Below, in pieces: positions 1-6,249 of a stretch of DNA of 6,631 nucleotides. The notes beneath the pieces were generated by a model. The model did not search any database and was not told where the DNA came from. It saw only the letters and a program-made list of their open reading frames with translations. Positions within the stretch are counted from its first letter, which is position 1; each line of letters begins with the position of its first letter. The translations under genes were made by a program, and so were the position numbers. This DNA comes from JBFKAV01 sp041621405 (GTDB lineage Bacteria > Pseudomonadota > Alphaproteobacteria > Rhodobacterales > Rhodobacteraceae), in assembly GCA_041621405.1 (NCBI GenBank), contig JBFKAV010000175.1:1-6631 (forward strand), written 5' to 3'.

Positions 1-196
1 CGGCGAGCAGCGCGGCAATGAGCGCGCGGGCAAAGGCGGTCTTGCCGGCGCCGATCGGGCCCTCGAGCAGGAGCACGTCGCCCGCGCCGAGCCGCGGCGC
101 CATCGCCTCGGCAAAGCGCCGCGTCGCCGCCTCGCTGTCGAAGCGGAGCTCGGCGCGGAAGTCGGCGGCGGCGGGAACGGTGCTTGGCAGGGCCAT
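1..196 (-). CDS. tsaE: TsaE, tRNA t6A37 biosynthesis ATPase (N-terminal part, cut by window edge)
   Basis: TsaE is the small cytoplasmic P-loop ATPase that works with TsaB and TsaD to transfer threonylcarbamoyl to A37 of ANN-decoding tRNAs. Only the first 65 codons are present; the gene continues beyond position 1. The visible protein starts MALPSTVPAA and has a Walker A loop GPIGAGKT at residues 46-53. The family usually has G-D-L-G-A-G-K-T at this place, directly after a hydrophobic beta strand (VLLLE, 41-45), and the preceding SEAATRRFAEAMA helix is also typical. The start is the ATG at 196-194; the upstream ribosome binding site is weak. The gene lies 115 nt downstream of the divL-like gene on the same strand. 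A DivL-type gene followed by tsaE is a common alphaproteobacterial order. Family assignment is confident despite truncation; Walker B and the rest cannot be inspected. Confidence 0.85.
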   Translation of the reverse strand, partial: MALPSTVPAAADFRAELRFDSEAATRRFAEAMAPRLGAGDVLLLEGPIGAGKTAFARALIAALLA

Positions 197-232
197 GACG
201 CCACTCTTACCGCCCGCGCCGCCCCCCGCAAG

Positions 233-251
233 GCCCGCCCGCCCGGCGGGC
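233..251. terminator. GC-rich hairpin between the divL-like gene and tsaE
   Basis: A 7-bp perfect inverted repeat, GCCCGCC - CGCCC - GGCGGGC, has a 5-nt loop and lies 61 nt past the divL-like stop codon, before the tsaE start. No U-tract follows it on either strand, so it is not a classical intrinsic terminator. It may be an attenuating or RNA-stabilising hairpin, or a chance product of very high GC. The rest of the 115-bp gap (197-311) holds no other clear element. Confidence 0.3.
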
Positions 252-311
252 AAGTTCAGTCCCTCGCGCCGGTCGCAACCGCGCCAGGCGCACCGGCGAC
301 TCCAGCCCGCG

Positions 312-1919
312 TCAGGCGCGGGCGCGACGGCGGGCGCGGAGCGCCGGCCCCGAGACGTGGAGCGGCACCTGCCCGGCAATCTCGGAGAACCCCACCAGCG
401 TCGCGCCGCCTGAGAGCGGTTGGAACCGGCAATGCAGGCTGCGCCCGTCGCGCAGGCGGATCTCGCCCGACCACTCCGCGCGCTCGCCGCGCTCGGCCAG
501 GAAATCGCGCGCGTCGCCCCAGATCGGCGTCGGCTCGCTCAAGGACTGCCAGAGCCGGGTCGCCTCGAGGATGCCGATCTCGCTCAGCGTGACCGAGGGA
601 TCGATCCCCCAGAGCGCAGAATAGCCGGTGTTCGAGAAGGTCAGAACGCCGGCCGGCGAGAACACGGCGATGGCCTCGTCAAGGCTGTCGATCACGGTCT
701 GGCCGAGCTCGATCTCCGAGCGGAAGCGGCGGGTGAGCGAGATCTCGGCAGTGATGTCCTCGAACAGGAAGGCCACCGCGCCGTCGGGATGCGGCCGGCC
801 CGAGACCCGGTAGGTCTGGCCGGTGGGCAGCGTCCAGTTCTCCTGCACGAAGCCGCCTGCGGCGGCCGCCTCGAGGTCCACCATGCGTTGCCGCCAGCTG
901 CGGTAATCGCGCGGCTCGGGGATCCGGCGCCGCTCGCGCAGACGGTCCAGGAAGGCAAACAGCGTCGGTCGGGCCGCCAGGAACTCGACCTCGAGCCCGG
1001 TGAGGTCGGTCAGGGCCGGGTTGAACAATGCCAGCCGCCGTGCGCGGTCGAAGATCGCAAGCCCGATCGGCAGCTGGGCGAAGGTCTTCGACAGGGTCTG
1101 CACGAATTCGCGCAGGGACTCCTCGGCCCTGATCAGGCCGTCGGCGGGAAGCGCGTAGCACAGCACCCCGTCGCCGCTGGCATAGCCGTGGCACTCGAAC
1201 CAGCGCGGCGGCTTGCCGTCCTCGCCGCCGAGCTTGGCGCGGAACGGCGCCGGGGCAATGCCGGTCTCCGAGGCCGTGCCGCCGGCAACCGGGAACAGCT
1301 GCGGCGGCGGCCAGGAATGCACACGCTCGGTGCCGAACATCTCGTAGGCAAGCGCGAAATAGGCATCGTTGGCCCAGACCACCGTTCCCTCGGCGCCCTG
1401 TTTCCAGATCGCGGCCGGGCCGGTCTGGACCACGTTGCGCAGGGTCTCGAGCTCGGCTTCGATCGCCGCCAGGCTCTGCCGCTCGACCAGGGCGCCGTCG
1501 CCACCCGTCGGGTCGTCGACAAGCGCGATACGCGCCAGCCCGTCGCGCCACTCGGCGACCAGACGGTCGGCGCCGCCGTCGCCCGGCTCAAGCTCGATCC
1601 GTCCCGCCTCGGCCAGGCCCTTGAGCGCCGCGTCGAGCCCGGGGAAACGGTGCCGGAGGAGCCCCGCGAGCCGCGACCAGTCGCTCCCAGGCTCGGCCGA
1701 GGTCTCCAGGAAGGCAGTGGCTGCCGGTGTCGCGTCCTGCACCGCCTCGTCGTCGAACAGGAAGGCGATCGGGGCGCGGGTCTCGTCCAGGAGCCGCGTC
1801 GATCCCGAGCTGCGCCAGCGCCGGGCCGCCAGCGCCGACGCCGCCAGCAGCGCAAGCGCAGAGGCGGCAAAGGCCGCCGCAACCGCCACCAGCAGGGTTC
1901 CGATCTCCGGCACCGCCAT
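312..1919 (-). CDS. divL: DivL-like membrane-anchored multi-PAS protein without kinase domain
   Basis: A 535-residue protein. An N-terminal hydrophobic segment (about residues 5-32) is followed by ARRWR, consistent with one membrane anchor and a cytoplasmic body. PAS-like modules follow: about 48-140 (degenerate), 155-258 (GPAAIWKQGAEGTVVWAND), 270-395 (LPIGLAIFDRARRLALFNPA, ending in FEDITAE) and 404-515 (LDEAIAVFSPAGVLTFSN). The protein ends in a basic tail. No H-box, N-box or G-box is visible after the last PAS, so there is no DHp/ATPase kinase core. In Caulobacter, DivL is a PAS pseudokinase that controls CckA and hence CtrA. A kinase-less PAS protein named DivL is known in Rhodobacter capsulatus, where it affects CtrA and gene transfer agent production. 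The assignment rests on PAS architecture, lack of a kinase core and position before tsaE. A perfect CtrA box lies upstream. The start ATG at 1919 has a GGAAGG-like site upstream. The alternative is an unrelated PAS sensor. Confidence 0.75.
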   Translation of the reverse strand: MAVPEIGTLLVAVAAAFAASALALLAASALAARRWRSSGSTRLLDETRAPIAFLFDDEAVQDATPAATAFLETSAEPGSDWSRLAGLLRHRFPGLDAALKGLAEAGRIELEPGDGGADRLVAEWRDGLARIALVDDPTGGDGALVERQSLAAIEAELETLRNVVQTGPAAIWKQGAEGTVVWANDAYFALAYEMFGTERVHSWPPPQLFPVAGGTASETGIAPAPFRAKLGGEDGKPPRWFECHGYASGDGVLCYALPADGLIRAEESLREFVQTLSKTFAQLPIGLAIFDRARRLALFNPALTDLTGLEVEFLAARPTLFAFLDRLRERRRIPEPRDYRSWRQRMVDLEAAAAGGFVQENWTLPTGQTYRVSGRPHPDGAVAFLFEDITAEISLTRRFRSEIELGQTVIDSLDEAIAVFSPAGVLTFSNTGYSALWGIDPSVTLSEIGILEATRLWQSLSEPTPIWGDARDFLAERGERAEWSGEIRLRDGRSLHCRFQPLSGGATLVGFSEIAGQVPLHVSGPALRARRRARA

Positions 1920-1959
1920 CCGTATCCGCCCTTCCGCCGCGAGGCCAGGAGGCCCCGAA

Positions 1960-1971
1960 TTCGTTGACGAA
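1960..1971. promoter_or_regulatory. Short dyad in the divL-like leader
   Basis: TTCGT-TG-ACGAA is a 5+5-bp inverted repeat with a 2-bp centre. It lies between the CtrA-type box and the divL-like start codon, about 41 bp before the ATG. It could be a second operator or overlap the transcription start region. No known factor is assigned, and an arm of 5 bp can arise by chance. Confidence 0.25.
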
Positions 1972-1989
1972 ACCTTGCGCCACAGGAGG

Positions 1990-2004
1990 TTAACAGGCCG
2001 TTAA
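1990..2004 (-). promoter_or_regulatory. CtrA-binding-type box upstream of the divL-like gene
   Basis: Read on the minus strand the site is TTAA-CGGCCTG-TTAAC (through 1989 for the final C). This is an exact match to the alphaproteobacterial CtrA consensus TTAA-N7-TTAA(C). It lies in the 90-bp gap between the regB stop and the divL-like start, about 70 bp before the ATG, in the orientation and position expected for a CtrA-controlled promoter. I find only three TTAA tetramers in the whole GC-rich window; two of them form this box. Binding by CtrA is inferred from the motif, not shown. Confidence 0.7.
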
Positions 2005-2009
2005 GCGGC

Positions 2010-3419
2010 TCAGACCTCGATCGGGCGGTTCGGGCCGAGCGGCCCCTTGCCCGCCGCCTCGTCGGCGAGCGCAGCCCGCGACCAGGTCACCTCGACCACC
2101 GCGCCGCCGCGCTCGGGACGCTCGGCCCCGGAGAGGAAGGGATCGGAACCGTTGGCGAAGGCGAGCTCGGCACCGGTGCGCTCGAGCAGCGTCTTGGCGA
2201 TGAAGAGGCCCAGTCCCATGCCCTCGTATTCCGGCCGTGCCGCTCCGGACCCCGCCTCCCGGCGCCGCACGAAGGGGTCTCCGATCCGCCCGAAGAGCTG
2301 CGTCGGAAAGCCCGGCCCGTCGTCGACGATCCGCACGGTGATCGCCTCCGCGGTCCACTCGCCGGCGATCCAGACCTTGCCGGCGGCGAAGTCGACCGCG
2401 TTCTGGACCAGGTTCCGCAGCCCGTGGATCACCTCCGGCCGACGCCGGACCGTGGGTTGGCGCGCCTCGCCGCCGGGGCCGGGGGCAAGCTCGAAGACGA
2501 TCTCCTTGCCGCGCTCCATGTGCGGCTGCGCGGCCTCTTTCAACACCGCGTCGAGCGGCACCGAGCGCAGGAGCAGGTCGTCCTTCCCGGCCCGCCCCAT
2601 CGAGCCCAGGATGTCGCGGCAGCGGTCGGCCTGGGCGCGGATCAATTCGGCATCGGCACGAAGCTCGGGCCGGTCCGCGAGCTCCTCCATCAGCTCGGCA
2701 CTGACCAGCTTGATCGTGGCCAGCGGCGTGCCGAGCTCGTGCGCGGCCGCGGCGACCACGCCGCCGAGATCGGTCAGCTTCTGCTCGCGCGCCAGCGCCA
2801 TCTGCGTCGCGGCCAGCGCGCCGGCCATCGAATGCGCCTCCTCGGTAATCCGGCGGGCATAGGTCGCGAGAAACCCCATGCCGATCAGCACCGCCGCCCA
2901 GAACCCGAAGCGCCAGACGCCGGGGATTTCAAGCACGCTGCCGTCCTCCAGCACCAGGGGCAGGTGATGAAACGCCAGCAGCGTCATCAGTCCCGCCGCG
3001 ACGGCACCGAGGAACAGGGTCGAACGCAACTCGAGCGCGGTGGCCGACACGGTGACCGGGGCGATCACCAGGAGCGCGAAGGGGTTGTTGAGGCCGCCGG
3101 TCAGGAAGAGCAGGAAGGCGATCTGGGCGATGTCGAAGAGCTGCGTCAGCGTCGCTTCGGACTCCGACAGCCGCTTGGTCTCGGGGTAGACGGAGATCGC
3201 GATCAGGTTGGCCGCGATCGCCGCGCCGACGGCGAGGTAGCAGAGCCCGAGGTCGAGCTGCACGCCAAACCCGCGCTCGGCAACGGTGATCGCCGCGAGC
3301 TGGCCGACGATCGCGATCCAGCGCAGCTGGATCAGGGTGCGCAGCCGCATCCAGTGGCCGCGGGCGCGGCGGTCGGGCAGTCGGGTCTCGGGCTCGGGGG
3401 GCGCCGTCACGGTTGGCAT
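2010..3419 (-). CDS. regB: RegB/PrrB redox-sensing histidine kinase
   Basis: Membrane histidine kinase that senses respiratory redox state and phosphorylates or dephosphorylates RegA. The N-terminal half is hydrophobic and fits the family's six membrane segments. It contains the ubiquinone-associated heptapeptide GGLNNPF (108-114 from the chosen start). The H-box AAHELGTPLATIKL places the phosphorylated His at 227, close to H225 of R. capsulatus RegB. QADRCRDIL carries the redox-active Cys at 267 (C265 there). The N-box NLVQNAV (Asn340), DDGPGF (366-371) and GMGLGLF (400-406) complete the ATPase domain, so the protein looks fully functional. The start was chosen at the ATG at 3419, which has AGGA 8 nt upstream and gives 469 aa, close to the roughly 460 aa of known RegB. 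An ATG at 3428 is possible. One at 3503 would run into senC and adds an atypical basic N-terminus. It diverges from senC. Confidence 0.96.
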   Translation of the reverse strand: MPTVTAPPEPETRLPDRRARGHWMRLRTLIQLRWIAIVGQLAAITVAERGFGVQLDLGLCYLAVGAAIAANLIAISVYPETKRLSESEATLTQLFDIAQIAFLLFLTGGLNNPFALLVIAPVTVSATALELRSTLFLGAVAAGLMTLLAFHHLPLVLEDGSVLEIPGVWRFGFWAAVLIGMGFLATYARRITEEAHSMAGALAATQMALAREQKLTDLGGVVAAAAHELGTPLATIKLVSAELMEELADRPELRADAELIRAQADRCRDILGSMGRAGKDDLLLRSVPLDAVLKEAAQPHMERGKEIVFELAPGPGGEARQPTVRRRPEVIHGLRNLVQNAVDFAAGKVWIAGEWTAEAITVRIVDDGPGFPTQLFGRIGDPFVRRREAGSGAARPEYEGMGLGLFIAKTLLERTGAELAFANGSDPFLSGAERPERGGAVVEVTWSRAALADEAAGKGPLGPNRPIEV

Positions 3420-3435
3420 CTGTGGCATCCTGCGC

Positions 3436-3468
3436 CATTGATAGGGGCGCCGTTCCGGGCGATCAATG
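3436..3468. promoter_or_regulatory. Divergent regB/senC promoter region with inverted repeat
   Basis: The roughly 73-bp gap between the regB and senC starts must contain both promoters. It holds a perfect 7-bp inverted repeat, CATTGAT (3436-3442) and ATCAATG (3462-3468), separated by 19 bp and placed almost centrally. The inner TTGAT and ATCAA match FNR half-sites, but the spacing is 19 rather than 4. The GC-rich centre (3449-3462) resembles a degraded RegA-type GCGNC-N-GNCGC site. The binding protein is unknown. Clear -35/-10 boxes were not recognised. Confidence 0.4.
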
Positions 3469-3492
3469 CGCCGCGGGAATCGGAGGCTGGCA

Positions 3493-4119
3493 ATGACACG
3501 CATCTACGCCGTTTCGGCCGTGGCCCTGGTCGCGGCGATGCTCGGAGGGATCGGCTACATGATCCTCGCCGGGCATCGCGGGGACGACCCCTTCGCCACC
3601 TGCCGCACGACGCGGATCGCCGGCGGCATGGAGTCGATCGGCGGACCGTTCACCCTCGTCAACGGCGCCGGCGAGACGGTGACCGAGGCGGAGGTCGTCA
3701 CCGAGCCCGCGATCGTCTACTTCGGCTACACCTTCTGCCCCGATGTCTGCCCCCTCGACGCGGCCCGCAACGCCCACGCAGCGGACCTGCTGGCGGAGGC
3801 GGGCGTGTCCACCACCCCGGTCTTCATCTCGATCGACCCCGAGCGCGACACGCCAGAGGTGGTGGCCGAGTTCGCCGACGCCATGCACCCCAAGATGATC
3901 GGGCTCACCGGCAGCCCCGAGCAGGTGCGCGCCGCTTCGCAAGCCTATCGCACCTACTTCCGCAAGCAGGACGGCGATCCCGACTACTACCTCGTCGACC
4001 ACTCGACCTTCAGCTACCTCGTCCTGCCCGGCCACGGCGTGGTCGAGGTGTTCGGCCGTGACACCACCGCCGAGGAGATGGTCGGCGCCGTGGCCTGCTT
4101 CGCCAAGTCCGCCGGCTGA
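3493..4119 (+). CDS. senC: SenC/PrrC, Sco-family copper and thiol-redox protein
   Basis: Sco1/SenC/PrrC proteins are membrane-anchored, periplasm-facing thioredoxin-fold proteins. They deliver copper or reduce thiols for the CuA centre of cytochrome oxidase and are linked genetically to RegB signalling. The 208-aa product has one N-terminal membrane segment (about 5-26), the copper-binding CxxxC motif in FGYTFCPDVCP (Cys82, Cys86), and the conserved distal His in VDHSTFSYL (His170). FISIDPERDTP (111-121) is also a Sco signature. Two further cysteines (37 and 202) could form an extra disulfide. The start is the ATG at 3493, preceded by a perfect GGAGG at 3482-3486 with a 6-nt spacer. An upstream in-frame ATG at 3466 lacks such a site. 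The gene is the first of the plus-strand run senC-regA-lipoprotein and is transcribed divergently from regB. Confidence 0.95.
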   Translation: MTRIYAVSAVALVAAMLGGIGYMILAGHRGDDPFATCRTTRIAGGMESIGGPFTLVNGAGETVTEAEVVTEPAIVYFGYTFCPDVCPLDAARNAHAADLLAEAGVSTTPVFISIDPERDTPEVVAEFADAMHPKMIGLTGSPEQVRAASQAYRTYFRKQDGDPDYYLVDHSTFSYLVLPGHGVVEVFGRDTTAEEMVGAVACFAKSAG

Positions 4120-4185
4120 ATTGACCCACTCCCCACCCCGCCCTAGAACGGTTTCAGGACCAGCGGAGACCGGAAGGGTACGCCG

Positions 4186-4740
4186 ATGCCGCAAAGCTCC
4201 AGCGACGATCTCGGCCCGGACCGGTCGCTGCTCCTCGTCGACGACGACGAGCCGTTTCTGCGCCGCCTCGCCAGGGCGATGGAGAAGCGCGGCTTCGAGC
4301 CCGAGCTGGCGCTCACGGTCGCCGAGGGCAAGGCGATCGCCGGCCGCCGCCCGCCGGCCTATGCAGTGATCGACCTGCGCCTTGAGGACGGCAACGGCCT
4401 CGACGTAGTGGAGGCGATCCGCGACAAGCGGCCCGATGCCCGGATCGTGGTTCTGACCGGCTACGGCGCCATCGCCACCGCGGTGGCGGCGGTGAAGGTC
4501 GGGGCGACCGACTACCTGGCCAAGCCGGCGGACGCCAACGACATCACCGCCGCGCTGCTGGCCAAGAGCGGAGCGCTGCCGCCGCCGCCGGAGAACCCGA
4601 TGAGCGCCGACCGGGTGCGCTGGGAACACATCCAGCGCGTCTACGAACTCTGCGACCGCAACGTGAGCGAGACCGCGCGACGGCTCTCGATGCACCGCCG
4701 CACCCTGCAGCGGATCCTCGCCAAGCGCAGCCCGAAATGA
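4186..4740 (+). CDS. regA: RegA/PrrA global redox response regulator
   Basis: DNA-binding response regulator partner of RegB. It controls photosynthesis, respiration, carbon and nitrogen fixation and related redox-balancing genes in Rhodobacterales. The 184-aa length is exactly that of PrrA. The receiver domain shows the acidic pocket LLLVDDDEPF (Asp19-21), the phosphoacceptor Asp63 in VIDLRLEDGNG, Thr91 in LTGYG and Lys113 in LAKPAD. The family's proline linker LPPPPENP (131-138) leads to a Fis-type helix-turn-helix, NVSETARRLSMHRRTLQRIL (159-178). The start ATG at 4186 has GGAAGG at 4172-4177. A 66-nt gap separates it from senC, without a clear terminator, so read-through from senC is likely and an own promoter possible. 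The last codons overlap the next gene. In R. capsulatus regA is followed by hvrA; that is not the case here. Confidence 0.97.
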   Translation: MPQSSSDDLGPDRSLLLVDDDEPFLRRLARAMEKRGFEPELALTVAEGKAIAGRRPPAYAVIDLRLEDGNGLDVVEAIRDKRPDARIVVLTGYGAIATAVAAVKVGATDYLAKPADANDITAALLAKSGALPPPPENPMSADRVRWEHIQRVYELCDRNVSETARRLSMHRRTLQRILAKRSPK

Positions 4741-5237
4741 GGCGCCGGGCGACGGCGCTGGCGCTTTTGCTCGGCGCCTGCGCGGCGCCGGCGGCGGAGA
4801 CCCGTGTGCCCGGCCAGGGCCTGGTGCTCGACGCCGAGGGGCTGCACCCGGCCGGGTCGGCGCTGCGCGTCGATTTCGGCCGCGCCGAGGCCGGAACGGT
4901 GGCCGCGGTGAGCAAGCTGCTCGGCGCCGGGCCGGTCGAGACGGCGGCGAACGCGGAGTGCGGGGCGGGGCCGGTCAAGGCGGTTCGCTGGGCCAACGGG
5001 CTGACGCTCAACTTCCAGCGCGGGACGTTCCTCGGCTGGGTCTCGGAGCAGGGGCAGGGCGTGCCGGCGCGAACCGCCACGGGCCTCGGGCCGGGGACCG
5101 CGCAGGCGGCCGTTCCCGGGGCGCAGACCCGGGCGACGAGCCTCGGCACCGAGGTCGAGACCGGTGGCGTCTTCGGGCTGGTCGAGGCCGGCGAGGTCCG
5201 ACGGATCTGGGCCGGGCTGACCTGCTTCTTCCGCTGA
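4737..5237 (+). CDS. Putative lipoprotein of unknown function, coupled to regA
   Basis: I do not recognise a family with known function. The 166-aa product begins MRRRATALALLLGACAAP: a short basic start, a hydrophobic stretch and a lipobox LGAC with Cys15. This suggests export and lipidation, so a mature protein on the periplasmic side of a membrane. The mature part is rich in Gly, Ala and Val, with motifs such as LRVDFGRAEAGTVAAVSKLLG and a C-terminal WAGLTCFFR. Two later cysteines (75 and 163) could form a disulfide. No catalytic motif is apparent. The start codon overlaps the regA stop as ATGA (4737-4740), which suggests translational coupling, since no good ribosome binding site precedes it. 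Codon use is GC-rich at third positions, as in the neighbours, supporting a real gene. A role in envelope redox or respiratory adaptation would only be guilt by association. Confidence 0.75.
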   Translation: MRRRATALALLLGACAAPAAETRVPGQGLVLDAEGLHPAGSALRVDFGRAEAGTVAAVSKLLGAGPVETAANAECGAGPVKAVRWANGLTLNFQRGTFLGWVSEQGQGVPARTATGLGPGTAQAAVPGAQTRATSLGTEVETGGVFGLVEAGEVRRIWAGLTCFFR

Positions 5238-5298
5238 GAGCGGCGATATTTCACAGCGAAACCATGGGGCATCCCCTTGAAAGAAAAGGAGTTCACGT

Positions 5299-5315
5299 TT
5301 TCCGTTAACCGGAAA
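5299..5315. terminator. Possible weak terminator hairpin in the convergent gap
   Basis: TTTCCG-TTAAC-CGGAAA is a perfect 6-bp inverted repeat with a 5-nt loop, 61 nt after the lipoprotein stop and 43 nt after the lysR stop. It lies in the 121-bp gap 5238-5358 between the convergent genes, where a bidirectional terminator would be expected. The stem is only half GC and no clean U-run follows, so the call is weak. Nothing else coding is seen in the gap. Confidence 0.35.
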
Positions 5316-5358
5316 TCAACCCAATTGCGCACGATTTCACGCGTCCCTTCGCCACCCG

Positions 5359-6222
5359 TCAGGCGACCGATTTCAACCAGCGCAACAGGGTCTTGAGCGC
5401 CGGCTTTTTCGGCCCCGGCCGGGTGACGAGCCAGTAGCTCATCCCGTCGTCCGGGCGGCTGGTGTAGACCGCCCGCAGCCGCCCCGAGGCGATCTCGTCG
5501 TCGAGCAGCGTCGAAAGCTCCACGTGCAGGCCATAGCCCTGGCGGGCGGCCGAAAGCGCCAGGTCCTCGGTGGGGACCTCGTGGGTTTCGATCGTCTTGG
5601 GGTCGATCCCGAGCGAGCGCAGCCAGGCCAGCTGCTCGGGCCAGCCCGATTCGATCACCCAGGGGAAGCGCGCCATTTCCTCAGCCGTGAGGCTTCCGAC
5701 CGGGCCAAGGAGCGCGGGCGCACCGACGACGGTGAAATGCGTCGGCGTCAGGACCTCGGCCTCCACCCCCTTCCAGCCGCCATGGCCGCAGCGGATCGCG
5801 AGGTCCATGCGTTCGGCCGCCAGATCCACGACGCGGTTGTCGGGGTGGAGCGAGACGGCGATTTCCGGGTGCTTGGCCCAGAACCCCCCCAATCGGGGCA
5901 TCAGCCACTGCGCGGCGAAGGAATGGGTGACGGAGATGCGCAGGGGCCGGGCGCGGTCGGCCTCGGCGAGCGCGTCGATGGCCTCGGCGATGGTGGCGAA
6001 GCCCTGGCCGAGCGCCGGCGCCAGACGGGCGCCCTCGTCGGTGAGCTTCAATCCCCGTCCCTCGCGGTAGAGGAGCGGCAGGCCGAGATGCGCCTCGAGC
6101 GCACGGACCTGCTGCGCGACGGCGGCATGGGTCACGTTGAGTTCGCGCGCCGCGGCGGAGAAACCGCCAGCGCGGGCGGCGGCCTCGAAGGCCCGAAGCG
6201 CGGTGAGCGAAGGAAGTTCCAT
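5359..6222 (-). CDS. LysR-type transcriptional regulator, GcvA/HvrB-like group
   Basis: A 287-aa LysR-family regulator of normal length. The N-terminal winged helix-turn-helix reads LTALRAFEAAARAGGFSAAA (6-25), then ELNVTHAAVAQQVRALE (27-43), and LYREGRGLKLTDEG (51-64) follows. The effector-binding domain (about 91-285) has the hallmark SFAAQWLMPRLGGF (101-114) and MDLAIRCGHGGW (139-150) of the GcvA/GcdR/TrpI/HvrB/AmpR group. This group is usually cytoplasmic, binds T-N11-A sites and often controls a divergent neighbour; here that would be the small ORF starting at 6322. R. capsulatus carries hvrB, a LysR gene of this group, near regA-hvrA. This gene may be related, but similarity alone does not prove it, so no symbol is given. 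The start ATG at 6222 gives the canonical MELPSLTALRAFE beginning. The effector and targets are unknown. Confidence 0.93.
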   Translation of the reverse strand: MELPSLTALRAFEAAARAGGFSAAARELNVTHAAVAQQVRALEAHLGLPLLYREGRGLKLTDEGARLAPALGQGFATIAEAIDALAEADRARPLRISVTHSFAAQWLMPRLGGFWAKHPEIAVSLHPDNRVVDLAAERMDLAIRCGHGGWKGVEAEVLTPTHFTVVGAPALLGPVGSLTAEEMARFPWVIESGWPEQLAWLRSLGIDPKTIETHEVPTEDLALSAARQGYGLHVELSTLLDDEIASGRLRAVYTSRPDDGMSYWLVTRPGPKKPALKTLLRWLKSVA

Positions 6223-6249
6223 TTGTTAGCTGATCTTACATTTTGCAAA

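Noticed and set aside
420..1967. Long plus-strand ORF (515 codons) opposite the divL-like gene
   Set aside because: Its translation is low-complexity, rich in Arg, Gly and Gln, with no domain. It is a shadow of a high-GC gene on the opposite strand, which has clear PAS motifs.
3438..3466. FNR box
   Set aside because: The half-sites TTGAT and ATCAA are perfect but 19 bp apart, whereas FNR-type dimers need 4 bp. No correctly spaced FNR box was found in the window.
3420..3503. RegB start at the ATG at 3503
   Set aside because: It would overlap the senC start and ribosome binding site and add an atypical basic N-terminus. The ATG at 3419 has a spaced AGGA and gives the usual family length.
2424..4061. 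Long plus-strand ORF (545 codons) across regB and senC
   Set aside because: It is antisense to regB, then out of frame with senC. Both real genes have unmistakable family motifs, and this ORF has none.
3463..4695. Minus-strand ORF (410 codons) opposite senC and regA
   Set aside because: It is rich in His, Gly and Val with no recognisable domain, and is explained as the antisense frame of two well-identified genes.
5264..5308. Tiny ORF ATG GGG CAT ... TAA in the convergent gap
   Set aside because: 14 codons, no upstream ribosome binding site, no convincing coding signal; treated as non-coding.
5305..5320. Second CtrA-like sequence TTAA-N7-TCAAC
   Set aside because: One mismatch in the second half-site, and it lies in a convergent gap with no promoter to control. 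The palindrome around its TTAAC is better read as a weak hairpin.
4544..5332. Minus-strand ORF (262 codons) opposite the end of regA and the lipoprotein gene
   Set aside because: Ser/Ala/Arg/Pro-rich shadow translation. The plus-strand frame has a start overlapping regA and a credible lipobox.
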